From: Aureobasidium sp. EXF-3400
Taxonomy: Eukaryota; Ascomycota; Dothideomycetes; Dothideales; Saccotheciaceae
Assembly: GCA_024195585.1 (NCBI GenBank)
Contig: SWBL01000450.1
Coordinates: forward strand, 1 to 32,749
Reading direction: 5' to 3'
Length of the DNA: 32,749 nt
Shown: in pieces, positions 21,579 to 32,749 of the stretch
Layout of the letters: each line of letters begins with the position of its first letter
How positions within the stretch are numbered: the first letter of the stretch is position 1
Made by a program: the position numbers and the translations under genes
The notes under the pieces: model-generated
The model's database searches: none
The model's input: only the letters and a program-made list of their open reading frames with translations
What the model was told of the DNA's origin: nothing

Positions 21579-23757
21579 TCAACATGACCACACACCGACA
21601 ACACCATCTTTTCTACCTTCAACCAGATATCCGTCCTTGATGCGGACACGCTCGATGGTCGAGAGCGGCCCTTGGTCTTCTTGTTCAGAGGCTCCAGGTC
21701 CGCAGTCCCATTGGTTGCCATCTGTCTTGTCATAAATCTTGACCACTGATTCGCCAATAGCAGACACGATATGTCTTGCGTCAACAGACGAGTCGACAAT
21801 AGGTGAGTCGTATGCAAATGCGTCAATAATGCCACCAGTGCGGAGGTCCCAGATCTGTAAATCGTGTTAGAATTGCCGTAAACTTGGACAATGCAATTAA
21901 AACATACCCGAACACTGCGATCAGCACTGCCAGTCACCATATGAATGCCAGAGAAAGCCAAAGACGTAATAGGCCCCGTGTGGCCAACCAAACTCCTGTG
22001 AACGCTGCCACTTCTCAGATCCCAGAGTCTAACCATTCCATCTGCCGTACCGCACGCCAATGCTGTTTCAAACACCTGGATGGCACCAACAAAGTCCGCT
22101 TCAGCAGGTGGCAAACGACCAGAAGCAGGTCGCCACCAGCCTTCTGAGGCACTAGGATCTGCAGCAGCGGGAGATGGAGCGCCGAAGCTGTTGTTTGACA
22201 CACTGGCCTGAGCGGCTGCCCACATGACATCGAGTGTTTGCACGCAGCGGCCGTTCTCCAAATCCCACTGGCGAAGTGTCTTATCGGCCGAGCCAGAAAC
22301 AAGAGTGTTTTTGTGGAAGTGGAGAGCAGTGACTTCGGCCACGTGAGCAGAGAGCTCGGTGATTAGACAGTCTCGCATAGAAGATGTAGGCGCGACAGGG
22401 AGAGGATCCAGTTCTGGATCAGATAACATATCGGGATCATCTTCTTCATCTGCGTCCCTGTCCAATCGACCAAACCTGTTATTCCGTGAACTTGGCGGAG
22501 GAGAATACTCGGCTTGATTCAGGTCCCAGAAGCGAATGCTAGCATCCATTGAACCAGTGGCTACAAAGTTGTCCTGTACCTGCAAGCAGCGAACCGAGGC
22601 GTGGTGGCCTTCAAGAAGACCAATGCATCTTCCGGCATTCAAATCCCATACACGTACAGTATCATCGAGAGCAGCGGAAACAAGAGTGCCGAAAGGAGCG
22701 TCAAAGTCCAGAGCGGTAATCATGTCGTTGTGAGCTTGGAACTCACGAATGTGAGAACCCTTTTCCATATGTTCGTGTAGCACAGGCATGGATTTGCGCC
22801 TGTTTACGCGGCGCTTCTTCTTTTCCTTATCCGCCTTAGTGGGTGAAGGGGTGGGTAGTTTTCCGTATACAGATTCAGACATGAAGGTTTCGGAAGACTC
22901 GGTCAGATCAGTAGGTGTGTCTGGCGTTGGCTCAAGTGGTGGAGATTTTGTAGCCAATGCAGCAGCGTCTTCAAGCGCTTCCTGCATGTCCTGAAGCTTC
23001 TCAGTCATCTCTTGTATCTCATGCTCGAGGTCGACCTCTTCCTGCTCGTGACCAGCCAGTCGTTGAAGAACGATTTTTCTCATAGTATTGAGGTTGGCAA
23101 TCTTTGTGTCAATCTCCTTGATCTCGGAAATGCACATGTTTTTGCGGATGCCCATCATCTCCAAGCGATGTTCCATGGTAGCCTTTTTCGATTTGACCTT
23201 CTTGAGGGCGGCTGCAGGAGTAGTTGGGGTCGAGTCTGGTTCATCGTCGCTTTCATGGCCGAGTAGTTTCTGGCCCTTGTCGTTGCTGCGAGGCGACTTC
23301 TTCTTCTCTTCTGGTTTAGAGGCCTGGAAGCCTTGGAATAGGGAGTAGGTGCTGGTACGTTCGGGAATGTGGCGGAGAAGATCGTCTGGGAGATGGACCA
23401 GGGCACGGTGCTGAATCTCGGAGGTGGAGAAAGTAGATCGAACGAGTTCCTTAGGGGAGGCTTTAGCAAGCTCGAATACGGAGCGCTGTATCAAGGGCCG
23501 GCGTAGCTCGCGGTGGAGGTCGCCCAAGGCGGTTTGGTAGTGGTGAGGGTCGCCGGCAAGAGGGCCGATAAAGTGGCTAGCAGTGGCATGGACGGTGCGG
23601 CCAAAGGCTTCAAGCTGTCGCGACTGTTTGACTGGGGTCAGTTCGGTCTTGGATATGGATAGTGTCAGCGACGCACGCCTAGCAGGCTATCATCGTCGTC
23701 TTGTTGCGGCAAGTTGGCAGAGGCTCGCCGCCGGTGTGACGAGGACGGCGGAGGCAT
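21579..23757 (-). CDS. MDV1: Mitochondrial division protein 1 (Fis1/Dnm1 adaptor, WD40)
   Basis: The adaptor that links Fis1 on the outer mitochondrial membrane to the dynamin Dnm1 in fission (Mdv1/Caf4 family). Exons on the minus strand are 23677-23757, 21908-23623 and 21579-21854, giving 690 residues; both introns are 53 nt. The first exon (27 codons, MPPPSSSHRRRASANLPQQ) is inferred because the main frame has no upstream ATG; GTGCGT...CTGACC...AACAG matches the local intron style and restores phase. Residues about 28-120 are the helical N-terminal Fis1-binding region (RQLEAFGRTV, LGDLHRELRRP). About 175-250 is a coiled coil (dimerisation). About 318-690 is a seven-bladed WD40 propeller with repeated VWDL, FWDL, QWDL, LWDL and IWDL blade ends, the last spanning the second splice junction. 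An acidic Asp/Glu-rich loop interrupts the propeller after blade 2. Confidence 0.93.
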
Positions 23758-24038
23758 GGTGTGCGGCGGTGTGCGATCAGGACTATGAAACCATTCTCAG
23801 GTGTTGGTGATATGCCGGGCAAACAAACAGGTCGCGTGGTGTAGGCGTGGACTGCGGGATGAATTTTTGGGTGTGACACGAGGCCGAGGTTGTTGACGAT
23901 GATGATGTTGCTGCTGCTGCTGCTTCAGCTGGAGCTCCACGATTCGAGAAAGACCGGCCAGCCACTCCGGTGTCGCAACCATCCAAACACATCTTCTTCT
24001 GCCCTCAGCAACTCTCCGAACAACACACACGCACAAAC
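23758..24038. promoter_or_regulatory. Shared promoter between MDV1 and ARO7
   Basis: 281 nt separate the two divergent start codons. It contains GAT repeats followed by (TGC)5 at 23909-23923. On the MDV1 side a 69-codon minus-strand frame (23783-23992) begins with ATG and ends before the MDV1 start, so it could act as a uORF if MDV1 transcripts begin that far out. Confidence 0.5.
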
Positions 24039-24906
24039 ATGGATACCGCCATCGACCTCTCCGACGCCAGCAAGGCGCTCGACCTGGCCAACATCCGCTT
24101 CCAATTGATGTAGACCCGCCCACCTGACTCTCCCTCAACTATGACAGACTCGCTGATATCCCATCAGCCGGCTCGAGGACACCATCACCTTCCACCTGAT
24201 TGAGCGCGTCCAGTTCCCCCTCAATCCCTCCATCTACAAGCCTGGCGCCGTCCGCATCCCCGACTGTGAATACAGCTTGCTCGACTGGATGATCCGCGAG
24301 CAGGAACGCTTCCAATCCCTTGTGCGCCGCTACCAATCTCCCGACGAGTACCCCTTCTTCCCGGACGTCCTGCAAGAGCCTGTTCTGCAGCCCATCCACT
24401 ACCCTCAGATCCTGCACCCAAACGACGTCAACATCAACAGCAAGCTCAAACACCACTACACCGAGCACATCCTGCCCGCTGCTTGTATCAACTATGGCCG
24501 CGAAGAGCGCGGCGAGAACCAGGAGAACTTTGGCTCCGCCGCTACCTGCGACGTGAATTGTCTGCAAGCCCTGTCTCGCCGCATCCACTTCGGCAAGTTT
24601 GTCGCAGAGTCAAAATTCCAGAAAGAGACGGATCGCTTCGTCGACCTGATCAAGCGCGAGGACCGCAAGGGCATCGACGAAGCCATCACAAACGCTGCCG
24701 TTGAGAAGAAGGTCCTTGAGCGTCTGCGCCTAAAGGCAAAGACTTACGGCACAGATCCCAGCATCTCTGCTGGCGAGGCCGAAGAAGCCGTCAAGATCAA
24801 TGTCGATGCCGTCGTTGCCATGTACAAAGACTTTGTCATCCCCTTGACAAAAGAAGTCGAGGTTGAGTACCTTATGCAGCGTCTCAAGAACACTCAATGG
24901 GAGTAA
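24039..24906 (+). CDS. ARO7: Chorismate mutase (fungal allosteric AroQ type)
   Basis: Converts chorismate to prephenate, the branch point to Phe and Tyr. Exons 24039-24109 and 24168-24906 give 269 residues, close to the family's usual 255-270; the 58-nt intron splits an Ile codon. The protein is all-helical with no signal peptide. Signature stretches are [20 protein letters not shown] at the N-terminus (including the Arg that corresponds to yeast Arg16), [27 protein letters not shown] (the Arg and Lys equivalent to yeast Arg157 and Lys168), and [16 protein letters not shown] near the end (active-site Thr and Glu). By eye, the position of yeast Thr226, which governs Trp activation and Tyr inhibition, is Asn here (KINVD). 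Start context is AAACATGG. Confidence 0.97.
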
Positions 24907-27900
24907 TTTCAAAATCTATACTTGTACGATAACCACGTTCATGCCTGTTATGTTCTCATTCACACGTCTACTTTCCTTCTCTCGTTTTCAATCTGCCTCG
25001 ACATTTCGTGCTTATTGCTTCTTGCTTCTCAAAGTTCTTTTTATCTTTTACTGTTATCGAACTATATTCGAGGTGACAGTCACAAAACCATCAAGACAGG
25101 GTGACATCTTCGATCAAGAAGTACAACAGATTCTTGAACTCACAATCTTCATATTGAATACTCACCTTGGGGGTCATCCAGGATAGCAAACAAGATGGAA
25201 TCAAGAAAGATGCACACCAATACCAGACACCGAGACTCACCGGACCTCGCCAAGGCAAATCAACCCTATCAAACATAGCACTTCTACAATAGAAGCGCAA
25301 GTCCCAAAACAGAATATGGCATGCTCAGCAGACAAAAGTAACATTCTGCATCCACATGGCTTGGGGATATGACCAAAGAGCAGCCTAGGCGAATTAGAAT
25401 CCTTCGAAAGGAGTTCCGATGCTGGCTTAAGGGCAAAAGCGGCCTGATGTACTGTGATAAAGTACCCGAAAGTATGCTCCTGCCTCGTGCTTTTTGGGAG
25501 TCAAAGTATCTGCACATCATCGCTTGTGCCTCGTGTACCTTGCATGCCCACGAAAGCATTGCACGCAGATCAGGGGTTTCAGGATAGCCGCGCGTGAAGG
25601 GAGAGCTCTTAAGACGCCGTTTGGCATCTCTCCTCTATACCAAAAGGGCAAAAGGATGCGAATGTATGTACAGAGAGACATGAAGTCAAGCCCGAGGCCG
25701 CCGGTTTCTCGATTTACATGTAGCTTTACAAGCAGGTGTGATTGTATATCTCCATTTCTCACCTTTATGCTGATGTTCGCTTAAGTTCGGTCCTGGAGAG
25801 GTTCGTCGGCTTTCCATACCAACCCAGCCCCTGGAAACGACATACGCTTGTACGAGCCCTCTCTGCCTCCCCGCCTGCCGAAGGGGTCACATTATGTGTA
25901 GGATTTTTAACACTGGTGGCTCAGCTGAGAACAGCATGATAGGCACCCAGCAAATCTGAGGTCCACCACTATGGAAAAAGCTGTTGACATTATTGGAAAC
26001 ACGGGAGGTAGTTATGCTGCTATAAGGGGCTTCGTAACCCCACCTTCCCAATAGCAAAGAAAGTAGGGTTGGGATGATCGAATCTGGGGGAGTTCCTGCC
26101 CCGTTAGCGTAAGCGAGCACATGTCTGAGTTTGCAACAGGGCCAAGAGTCCTTGAATCTGACTAGGATTCTGCCAGGGCAATATCGGTCTTCGAATTCGA
26201 GAGAAGTGGAAGGACATTTGTGATTGCCCGTTCACAGTCGTCTGTTACGAAGAGACCCTTGTCATGGAGACGGTTATGTTGAACTTTCGTGTAACTCGTG
26301 TTGACGTACGCGTGATCCAATCATGGCCAGACGCAGTCCTGTCCGAGCCAGTCGTCGAGACTTGGGCATATGTTAAGGTAAAGGCACGGTCCGAGATGTC
26401 ATACTGAGCTTTCTGACAGGTGTCGATGCAGGGGAACAGATGGGCTTGACTCGAACAGGTCTTTGACCTTGGTGATTGGCTCCATGTCGTGTACTCGAGT
26501 ATGTAATCGAGCTCCGCTGGACTATGATGACACTGAGTCTAGACTGTCAAAGCGGGCCTCGAGACTGAACCCAACCCCGTTAACTGATTGTCAGAAAATC
26601 GACAAGGATTGCGATGCTTGCCGTTTTGGCGATGGTGAAGGAAACTCCTGAGGTCTGCATTGGGTTGAAAGCTTAAAGTCAGTAGTTGGAGCACGGGATA
26701 ACCACGGCTGAAACTTCACAAGATTATATACCTTGGTGACGATGACCGAGGTTGAATGTGGAAGATCTCCGGGAACCCGAAGGAATCTAGACGGTGCTGA
26801 ATCTTAGTATGACCCTGTTGGAACCACAGCTCGCACACGTAGCGAGCAGAAGACGAGCAAGAAGATGGTAGTGACATGAGACGGCATCCTTCTGACCGTT
26901 GCCATCCAGGACTTGGCAGAGCCCACGAGACGACAGTCATCAGCATAAACAAACCCAACGCGGCTGCGCATGATAGGTATACGTGGGGCTTGAGCCTTGA
27001 GCGAGCGCGATCGTATCTGTAGGGACGTTAAATGATTGTCATAAACTAGGAAGACGGCATTTGGTGCGGATCGAATGAGAAGCATTCAAGATGAGTTGCA
27101 AGATTGAAGAAGCAAAGGGCTTGCAAGAAGTGTTTTGAATATGGAACTTCGTGCAGAAATCAATCAAAGGGTGTATCGAATTGGTGAAGTGCATCACCAC
27201 CCACAAGTGGGCAAATAATTTTGAGTCGACCAGGAGGCGATCAGGAAACGACTGGGCTCGAGGTCAGACATGATGTCTCCACCCGGGTCGGAGACCTAAG
27301 CAGGTTGGAGAAATGGCGAGGACGCGAGCGACAATTAACGTGGATTTCGTGCAGTAGCGTTGAAGGCGGGCGCGGGCGGGAGCGATCCGTTGACGGCTGA
27401 ACCACAGACATGGTCTGCTTCCTCTCCCAACAACATCGAATCTTGCAGCTGCCACGATTGCTCTCTTTCTTTTTCTTGGTCGTCAAGCAACACATCTTGA
27501 TCGCGTCTTTTTGCCGACACGTGTGTAGGAAGGCACTTGAGAAAACACCTCACTGACGCCATGATCAAAAGCATTGATTCAGACTGGATCAATGACAGGA
27601 TCCGCAGAGTACCACGAGCTCAAGCCCCTGCTATATGCTATGCCCAAACTAGCTTGACAGCTAACGTACTCTCGAGGGTCTCCAGATTCGGATCACGCAA
27701 GCTCCGACGTGACATGCCCCGGGTTTGCGTCGGCCACACCAGCACCGGCTTGCCTCGAACTAGGGGTGTCTGGCGACTCGCTTACTCCTAAGTAACTACT
27801 GCAGTTATGCGCCTTGTGGAAGGCAGTTGAAGCAAAGTTACGCCAACCTCCTTGACGCGGACCGTCCGAATCTGGTGCCGCCCCCGAGTGAGCCATCAAC

Positions 27901-28421
27901 GATCGTCTCGGAATCGCCCTAACTTGGTGCTAATAGAACCTGCAGCACGTACTAAGTGGTAGTAAGTACTTAGACTTGGTCGGGAATACGCGCATAAGAT
28001 GCACGTAGCCATCGAGCCCTTGACACCCACCATCTGATCCGTCATTATCGAAATCCCCAGTCAGTGAGCACCTGCATAAGCCTCGACGGAAAGGGCTTCT
28101 TTTAGCGCGATATGGTTCGCAGTAAAGGTCTCGCCACAAGGCAAGTCTCTTTTCCTTGTTCACTTTACTCCATATTGTAGCCGACTTGCCATACATGGTG
28201 GGTCTTTTGTGCAAAGATAACTACAGACCGACGTCCCTCTCATAGACTCTACTTTTATCTTTACAACGGCTTCCTCTTTCCTCCCATCACGTTTCTTCAC
28301 CGTCTGTCCGTGAAACATAACTGCCACGCCTCCTCCCCTGTTGCATTCTACTCTTACTGTCCTTCATATTGGCAGTGGACACCACTCTCTCACACCCGGA
28401 TTCCCATCCACTCTTGTCATC
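24907..28421. other. Gene-poor 3.5-kb stretch
   Basis: The first 100-200 nt after 24906 are T-rich and should be the ARO7 3' UTR; the last 150 nt before 28422 are CT-rich and look like the promoter and leader of the rhodopsin-domain gene. Between them I find no frame with recognisable domains or supporting splice sites, no tRNA and no convincing terminal repeats. An 11-nt inverted pair (CCAGATTCGGA at 27682-27692 and its complement at 27865-27875) is the only symmetry noticed. Confidence 0.45.
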
Positions 28422-29839
28422 ATGGGCAGCGACGCGTTTGTGATAGACAACCGGAAGGACTTGGTGGTGATCGTCAATGTCATACTCTCATTTTCGACAC
28501 TATCAGCGCTGTCACTTCGCTTTGCCAAGGTCACAGGAAATGCAAAGCAAAGGAAGTTCGATGCGCAGAACATCATGATCTGCTTGGCAGGCGTATGTGT
28601 TTCTTGTGAGAAGATGTCTATATTCGTTACTGACAACCATGATATAGTTTTGCGGTGTGATGATGTCTTTATTGCAATGTGTCGCGACAAAGTATGGTCT
28701 TGGTAGTCATAACTGGGAATCCACTTCATCTGAACAGGTCGAATTCTACAAGGTGGGTGTGAGTTTTCCATTGATCCGTCTTCCCTCTGTGGGATCAGTG
28801 CTAATCTAGGGCGTCAGCTGTACATCTCGATCTTCGTCTTTTACTTGGCCTGCAATATGTTCGTCAAGTTCGCTCTTCTCTTCTTCTATCGCCACACAAC
28901 ATATGAGCGTTGGCATCACTGGGTAATCTGGTTCATGGAATTCATTGCTTTCGCCTTTGGCGTCAGCAGCATTCTGGTCATGATCTTCCAATGCGTGCCA
29001 ATCGCACACCTCTGGGACAAAAACACCCCCGGAACTTGTATCGACATCAAGGCCTTCTTCTACTCTAACTCGATCATCATGATCGTGAACGACATCATTC
29101 TTTATGTCTTGCCCATCATCTTCACATGGAAACTTCAACTTCGCCTTACGCAAAGAATTGTTCTCAATCTCCTTTTCGCATTGGGTGCATTGTAAGTTGA
29201 CCTCTCGTACTCTTCGATACATCTTTCTGACCAGTCTCAAGCGTTGTTGCTGCCAGTTTTATTCGCCTATACGTCGTTTACCGATACGACCAAGACGGCG
29301 ACCTTTCATGGAACATCGCGTCTTGCCTCATCTGGTCCTCTGTCGAGAACCACCTCGCCGTCTTCATTGCATGTTCACCCTCCATCAAGGCCGTCGTCAG
29401 CGGTGTGCTTTATCCTCTCGTCTCGTCGCAGGTCACATCGTTCAGAGACAAGATCAAGAGATCGAGGGGCAGTGAGGGTAGCAGTTTGCCAACACACAAG
29501 TCTCCTTCACTCACCCTAGCGACCATCGGCTCACGTCCCAGCCGTTTTGTGCAAAAGGTCAGAGATCCTTTCGGCACTACCACCCGTAGGGACAGCTTTA
29601 ATACCCTGGACTCAGGTTTCGAGTGCGTCAACCGCGGACACCATGAGATGGACCCCATTGAGCGAGCAAACTCCGAGGCAACCCTAAGCTCGGCGACCTA
29701 CCGAAAGGACTCAGAGGCATCGACTTCCTCGAAGGAGCCTCAAGTACAAGTCTACACCATCGATGAGGACGTCAGTCCTACTTCTTCTCGCTTTCCTCAC
29801 ACGACGCTGGATTCGTCGAAGCCCTGTAGCCATAAATGA
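28422..29839 (+). CDS. Seven-helix fungal rhodopsin-domain integral membrane protein
   Basis: Exons 28422-28592, 28648-28752, 28818-29191 and 29242-29839 give 415 residues; introns are 50-65 nt, two with CTGAC branch sites. Seven hydrophobic segments lie between residues about 12 and 280, with family landmarks: EFYKLYISIFVFYLACNMFVK, a LLFFYRH segment, a W-x5-GTC loop (LWDKNTPGTC) preceding FFYSNSIIMIVNDIILYVLPI, and FVVAASFIRL. It belongs to the large fungal rhodopsin-domain/SAT4-like group often found in membrane-protein and CFEM-receptor families; no CFEM domain is present and there is no retinal-binding evidence. The last about 135 residues are a Ser/Thr-rich cytoplasmic-type tail with KRSRG and many potential phosphorylation sites. 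Location is probably the plasma membrane; ligand unknown. Confidence 0.9.
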
Positions 29840-30430
29840 ACGACAGGAACGAAGTGGCACAAAGGGAGGTTTAATCATGGGTTCGCTTTCTTTTTATTGC
29901 ATTCTACATACCCAAAGGCCTAGTAAGGAGCCTGGAGCACTGATTTTGGACGATAAAAATACCCAAGAGGGATTGTATTGTCTTGGTGTCTTGACACGAA
30001 ATACTCGATTTTATTTCATCTTTTTATTTTCTTCTCTCATGTACCTTATTCCAGCCCCTTCAGAAGGGAGGCCAAATGTCACGACACTTCCAGTGCAGTC
30101 CGTTATTCGGCTGATACTAAAACCAACATTTTACTCATCGTCAACTCCTTTTTTGCACGCCGTCGCAAGTTGGTGACGATGGTGGGTACGCGAGCGGCAG
30201 TAGCGGGCTTGTCTAACAAGCGCACATGCAACAAATCATGCACATCGCATCGATCCATCCAACATAGCCGATGGACCGTCGGACAGTAGACACTTGTCCG
30301 ACCAACACCAAATTGCCTAGAACATGCAGAAAGGCGATCTCTCACGCAAGCAAATTGTTGCGTTGTGGAACAGTCATCGTTACACATCGTCCACAATGCA
30401 AGCTGAGAAATAACAATCTAGGGCAGCGAG
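29840..30430. other. 3' flank of rhodopsin-domain gene
   Basis: T-rich just after the stop (TTTCTTTTTATTGC and TTTTATTTCATCTTTTTATTTTC), consistent with a 3' UTR to about 30050. No gene recognised. Confidence 0.45.
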
Positions 30431-30883
30431 TCAGCGACAGCCACAGGAATTGATCTTCGATTGGATCAATATAATTATTCCGAACATGATTGCTTCAAGG
30501 CCAGACCAATGATTTCCGCCGGAGGTGATGAGCGAAAAGATCGATTTCATGTTCTGAAAAGAGGCTCGATGTCTCGTCGCAAAACCTCGGCTCATGCGAG
30601 CGTCCCAAAAGAGGTGTTGCGATTCTTGTAAGATCCACATCAAAGGACCACACTTGAGCAGTCTGCATGGCACGGGTTCTTTGCTTAGTTCAAAGGCATC
30701 ATCGCCGAGTTGCGAAGTTGATCTTCTCTTGCGTTTTCTCGTCGGAGTTTCGTACCTGCTGGCCAGAATATTCGAACTGTCAAGCTGAAACCACCTCGAC
30801 CTCAACGCACGAACGAAGCAGTGTTCAGCTTGTGGATGAGAAAGGCATCTTGCCCAATCACCAGCCACCTGGTCACAACTCAT
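30431..30883 (-). CDS. Doubtful hypothetical protein, 150 residues
   Basis: Open frame from ATG 30883 to TGA 30431-30433 with no in-frame interruption and fairly C-rich third positions toward its 3' half. It has a basic cluster RKRKRRS near the middle (possible nuclear signal), no signal peptide, and a hydrophobic stretch (IMFGIIILI) near the C-terminus. No family recognised and no neighbour suggests a role. It could be chance or a surviving exon of a decayed gene. Confidence 0.2.
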   Translation of the reverse strand: MSCDQVAGDWARCLSHPQAEHCFVRALRSRWFQLDSSNILASRYETPTRKRKRRSTSQLGDDAFELSKEPVPCRLLKCGPLMWILQESQHLFWDARMSRGFATRHRASFQNMKSIFSLITSGGNHWSGLEAIMFGIIILIQSKINSCGCR

Positions 30884-32749
30884 TACTGGTCCAGTGTCAG
30901 AAACCAGGCAAATTGTGACTTTACAATCATAACGCTATCGAAACAATTGTCAAGATCAATCTATATGCATCAAACCGATCTTACAGGACCGGAAGACTAT
31001 CTAACGAGCTGGCTGCATGTTTGATAGATTCTGGCAAATGGACGAAGCCCCTCGCACTCGTATCTCATCCAGAGGCTTGAGCAAAAGTCGGGTTCGTGCC
31101 CCAGCAGAATGGTCCGAGGCTGCATGTATAATTTATGCTAATTGGGCGGCTGCACCTATGTCCATTCTCTTGGTGTTTCAATCTGGGGAGGAAGAAACAA
31201 GGCGTCTATGGCGTCGATCACACAGCATTGCGCCTTCCATTCATGGTCATCAGTCCACTACGCCGGGTCGCGCCTGTCAAAATCGATACCTCGAGGATTG
31301 CGACTTCCTGAATGCTTTTGGGAGTTTGACAGCCGCACCGTCGGAAACTTAGATCAAGTAAATTATGGCAAGGATCTGCTGGATTTGCGATCTCGCCATG
31401 GCTGTTCATCCTCTCGACCACACTGTCAAGATAGAGTACGTACAGCGGGGTCAGCCTGCATTCATGTTGACAAGACTAAGCATAGCAGTAAATGCAGACC
31501 ATTTGACCTATCGAAACCTTGATATATCCTCTGAAAGCCCTCCATTGATCACCGACTTTTGAACCAAAACATACTCCTATACCCTTCTCAGACCCGCCCA
31601 GTAACATCCATCTATATATTATCACAAAGCCCTAATCTCTTGACGGGCATCTCCTTCATCTGTCAGTTAATCAGGATGTCAGTCCCCGAATTTCTGCGAT
31701 TAGAATCACACGCGGCTCATAGATTCCGACGGCGAACCATCCCGTATGACCCTGAAATCACAGTTTTCCCGTGTGGTAGCACAACAAGGTGGTTTGACTG
31801 ACACCGGATGGCTTGTCGATGCATCGAGCCTTCGCTTCGGTACTCTGTGCCATTTTTGGTTCTTGTTTTTTTTTTGCGCCCTATCACCTTGGTAGGGACA
31901 ATATCGAAGCTGTCAGCGAAAGGAAATGACTGGCCAACTGGTCAAGACAGGACCTTGGTTGTGCTTGAGTGGAAATGTCGATCACTTGTTGCAGCTTTCG
32001 TTCTCGCTTCCAGATGTTTCGTCTGACCAAGATGACAAGCTGGGCTGACCTACCGCAGGTTTCCAGCGTGTGAGACAATGCAGCACGCAAAGCACAACGC
32101 AACAATTTCGTCCTCCTGTTGCAACACCAGTGAGCGTCCGCCATTGCTCGTCTGTTTGTTGTGCTGATGCTCCCGTGACCTTGGTTTCTTATTCACATTC
32201 TGTTTCCACATGTCGTGGTTGCTGGAAGACACACTTGCCCAGTGTTGCTCCACGACCAACTCTTCATGATCTCAACCTGGTGCCTGGTTCATTAGGTGTA
32301 CTATAACAGAGCTACAGACTCCATGTGAAGCGGTCCAGCTCAATGTTTCGGTTACTGCATGTTCGACCAAAGTCTCATAGAGAGGGCGATTCTCAGAAGC
32401 GACCTTCAATCTCAGTGCCCATATCTGCGAGTCCATGAGCCATTCCCTTCAACCTTACAGAACCGACAAGGTTAGCAAACTGGAGATTGAGCCGTCAGTG
32501 TAGACAACTCCACTACAACCCTAACTTCTGGTCTGGTATTGCCAATCAAATTCTCCACACGGTAGCAAGTACCAGTAGACTGAACGATGCCAACATCAAA
32601 CGTCGTTTCAGCCTTTTGTGAAAATATATTGTCCAACAAAACAACATATTTAGCACGTACGGCCACAGTCAGCTGAAAACTGGGCATCCCGTCCGCTCTG
32701 CCATACATAAGCAGTTGAACGGCAGATTAGTACTACGGTGGGTGACCAC
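30884..32749. other. Gene-poor right end of window
   Basis: 1.9 kb with only short frames on both strands. The two least random are plus 31017-31352 (111 codons from ATG) and minus 32472-32708 (78 codons from ATG), neither with a recognisable domain. A T10 run lies near 31867-31876. If a gene begins beyond the right edge, its promoter may be here. Confidence 0.4.

Noticed and set aside
23648..23676. 29-nt intron in MDV1
   Set aside because: In phase, but shorter than any plausible fungal intron. The 53-nt alternative has a proper branch site and distance.
23783..23992. 69-codon minus-strand frame as a protein-coding gene or MDV1 start
   Set aside because: Low-complexity Ala/Ser/Thr from the trinucleotide repeat; it ends in a stop before the MDV1 ATG and shows no family features. 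Kept only as a possible uORF.
25985..26130. Possible solo LTR beginning TGTTGACATTATTGG
   Set aside because: I could not find a matching CA end with a flanking duplication or a second copy in the window.
26395..26475. tRNA-like T-loop sequence (TTCGAGTC on the minus strand)
   Set aside because: No matching A box, acceptor stem or T-stem pairing around it.
27682..27875. 11-nt inverted repeat, possible terminal repeats of a small transposon
   Set aside because: Similarity stops at 11 nt, there are no target-site duplications, and there is nothing transposase-like between.

Overview
The window comes from the nuclear genome of a filamentous ascomycete (Pezizomycotina). Short introns of about 50-70 nt with GT-AG ends and CTAAC/CTGAC branch sites, compact genes with C-rich third codon positions, and CT-rich leaders all point there; Dothideomycetes is my guess at the class. 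Nothing bacterial, viral or obviously transposon-derived is present. Seven genes look intact apart from the window edge, and one is 5'-truncated by it.

Layout. 1-1887 (+): most of the DECD-box RNA helicase SUB2, with a 526-nt first intron. 1888-7458: no intact gene, but the minus strand between about 2001 and 4700 holds what reads as the decayed remains of a zinc-finger gene, including a well-spaced C2HC finger. 7459-10240 (+): a leader with a 20-codon uORF, then a 788-aa ketopantoate-reductase-fold protein with altered active-site motifs and a long Pro/Gly/Met-rich tail. 11603-13512 (+): a major facilitator superfamily transporter in five exons, convergent with 13610-15739 (-), a 709-aa fusion of a transporter-like multi-pass membrane domain to a DUF3431 domain. 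17067-21254 (-): the mitochondrial RNA polymerase RPO41. 21579-23757 (-): the mitochondrial fission adaptor MDV1 in three exons. 24039-24906 (+): chorismate mutase ARO7, divergent from MDV1. 24907-28421: gene-poor. 28422-29839 (+): a seven-helix fungal rhodopsin-domain membrane protein in four exons. 29840-32749: gene-poor, with one doubtful 150-codon frame.

The genes do not form a pathway or a biosynthetic cluster. They are mostly housekeeping: mRNA export and splicing (SUB2), mitochondrial transcription and fission (RPO41 and MDV1, head to tail), and aromatic amino acid synthesis (ARO7). Membrane proteins of unknown substrate lie among them. The less familiar material is the remodelled ketopantoate-reductase-like protein, the membrane-DUF3431 fusion and the zinc-finger relic. 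I saw no clear new defence, mobile or biosynthetic system.

All exon joins were deduced by eye from splice consensus, phase and family resemblance, not from transcripts or database searches. Several long frames in the window begin at TTG or GTG, so I moved those starts to the first credible ATG or added a 5' exon.
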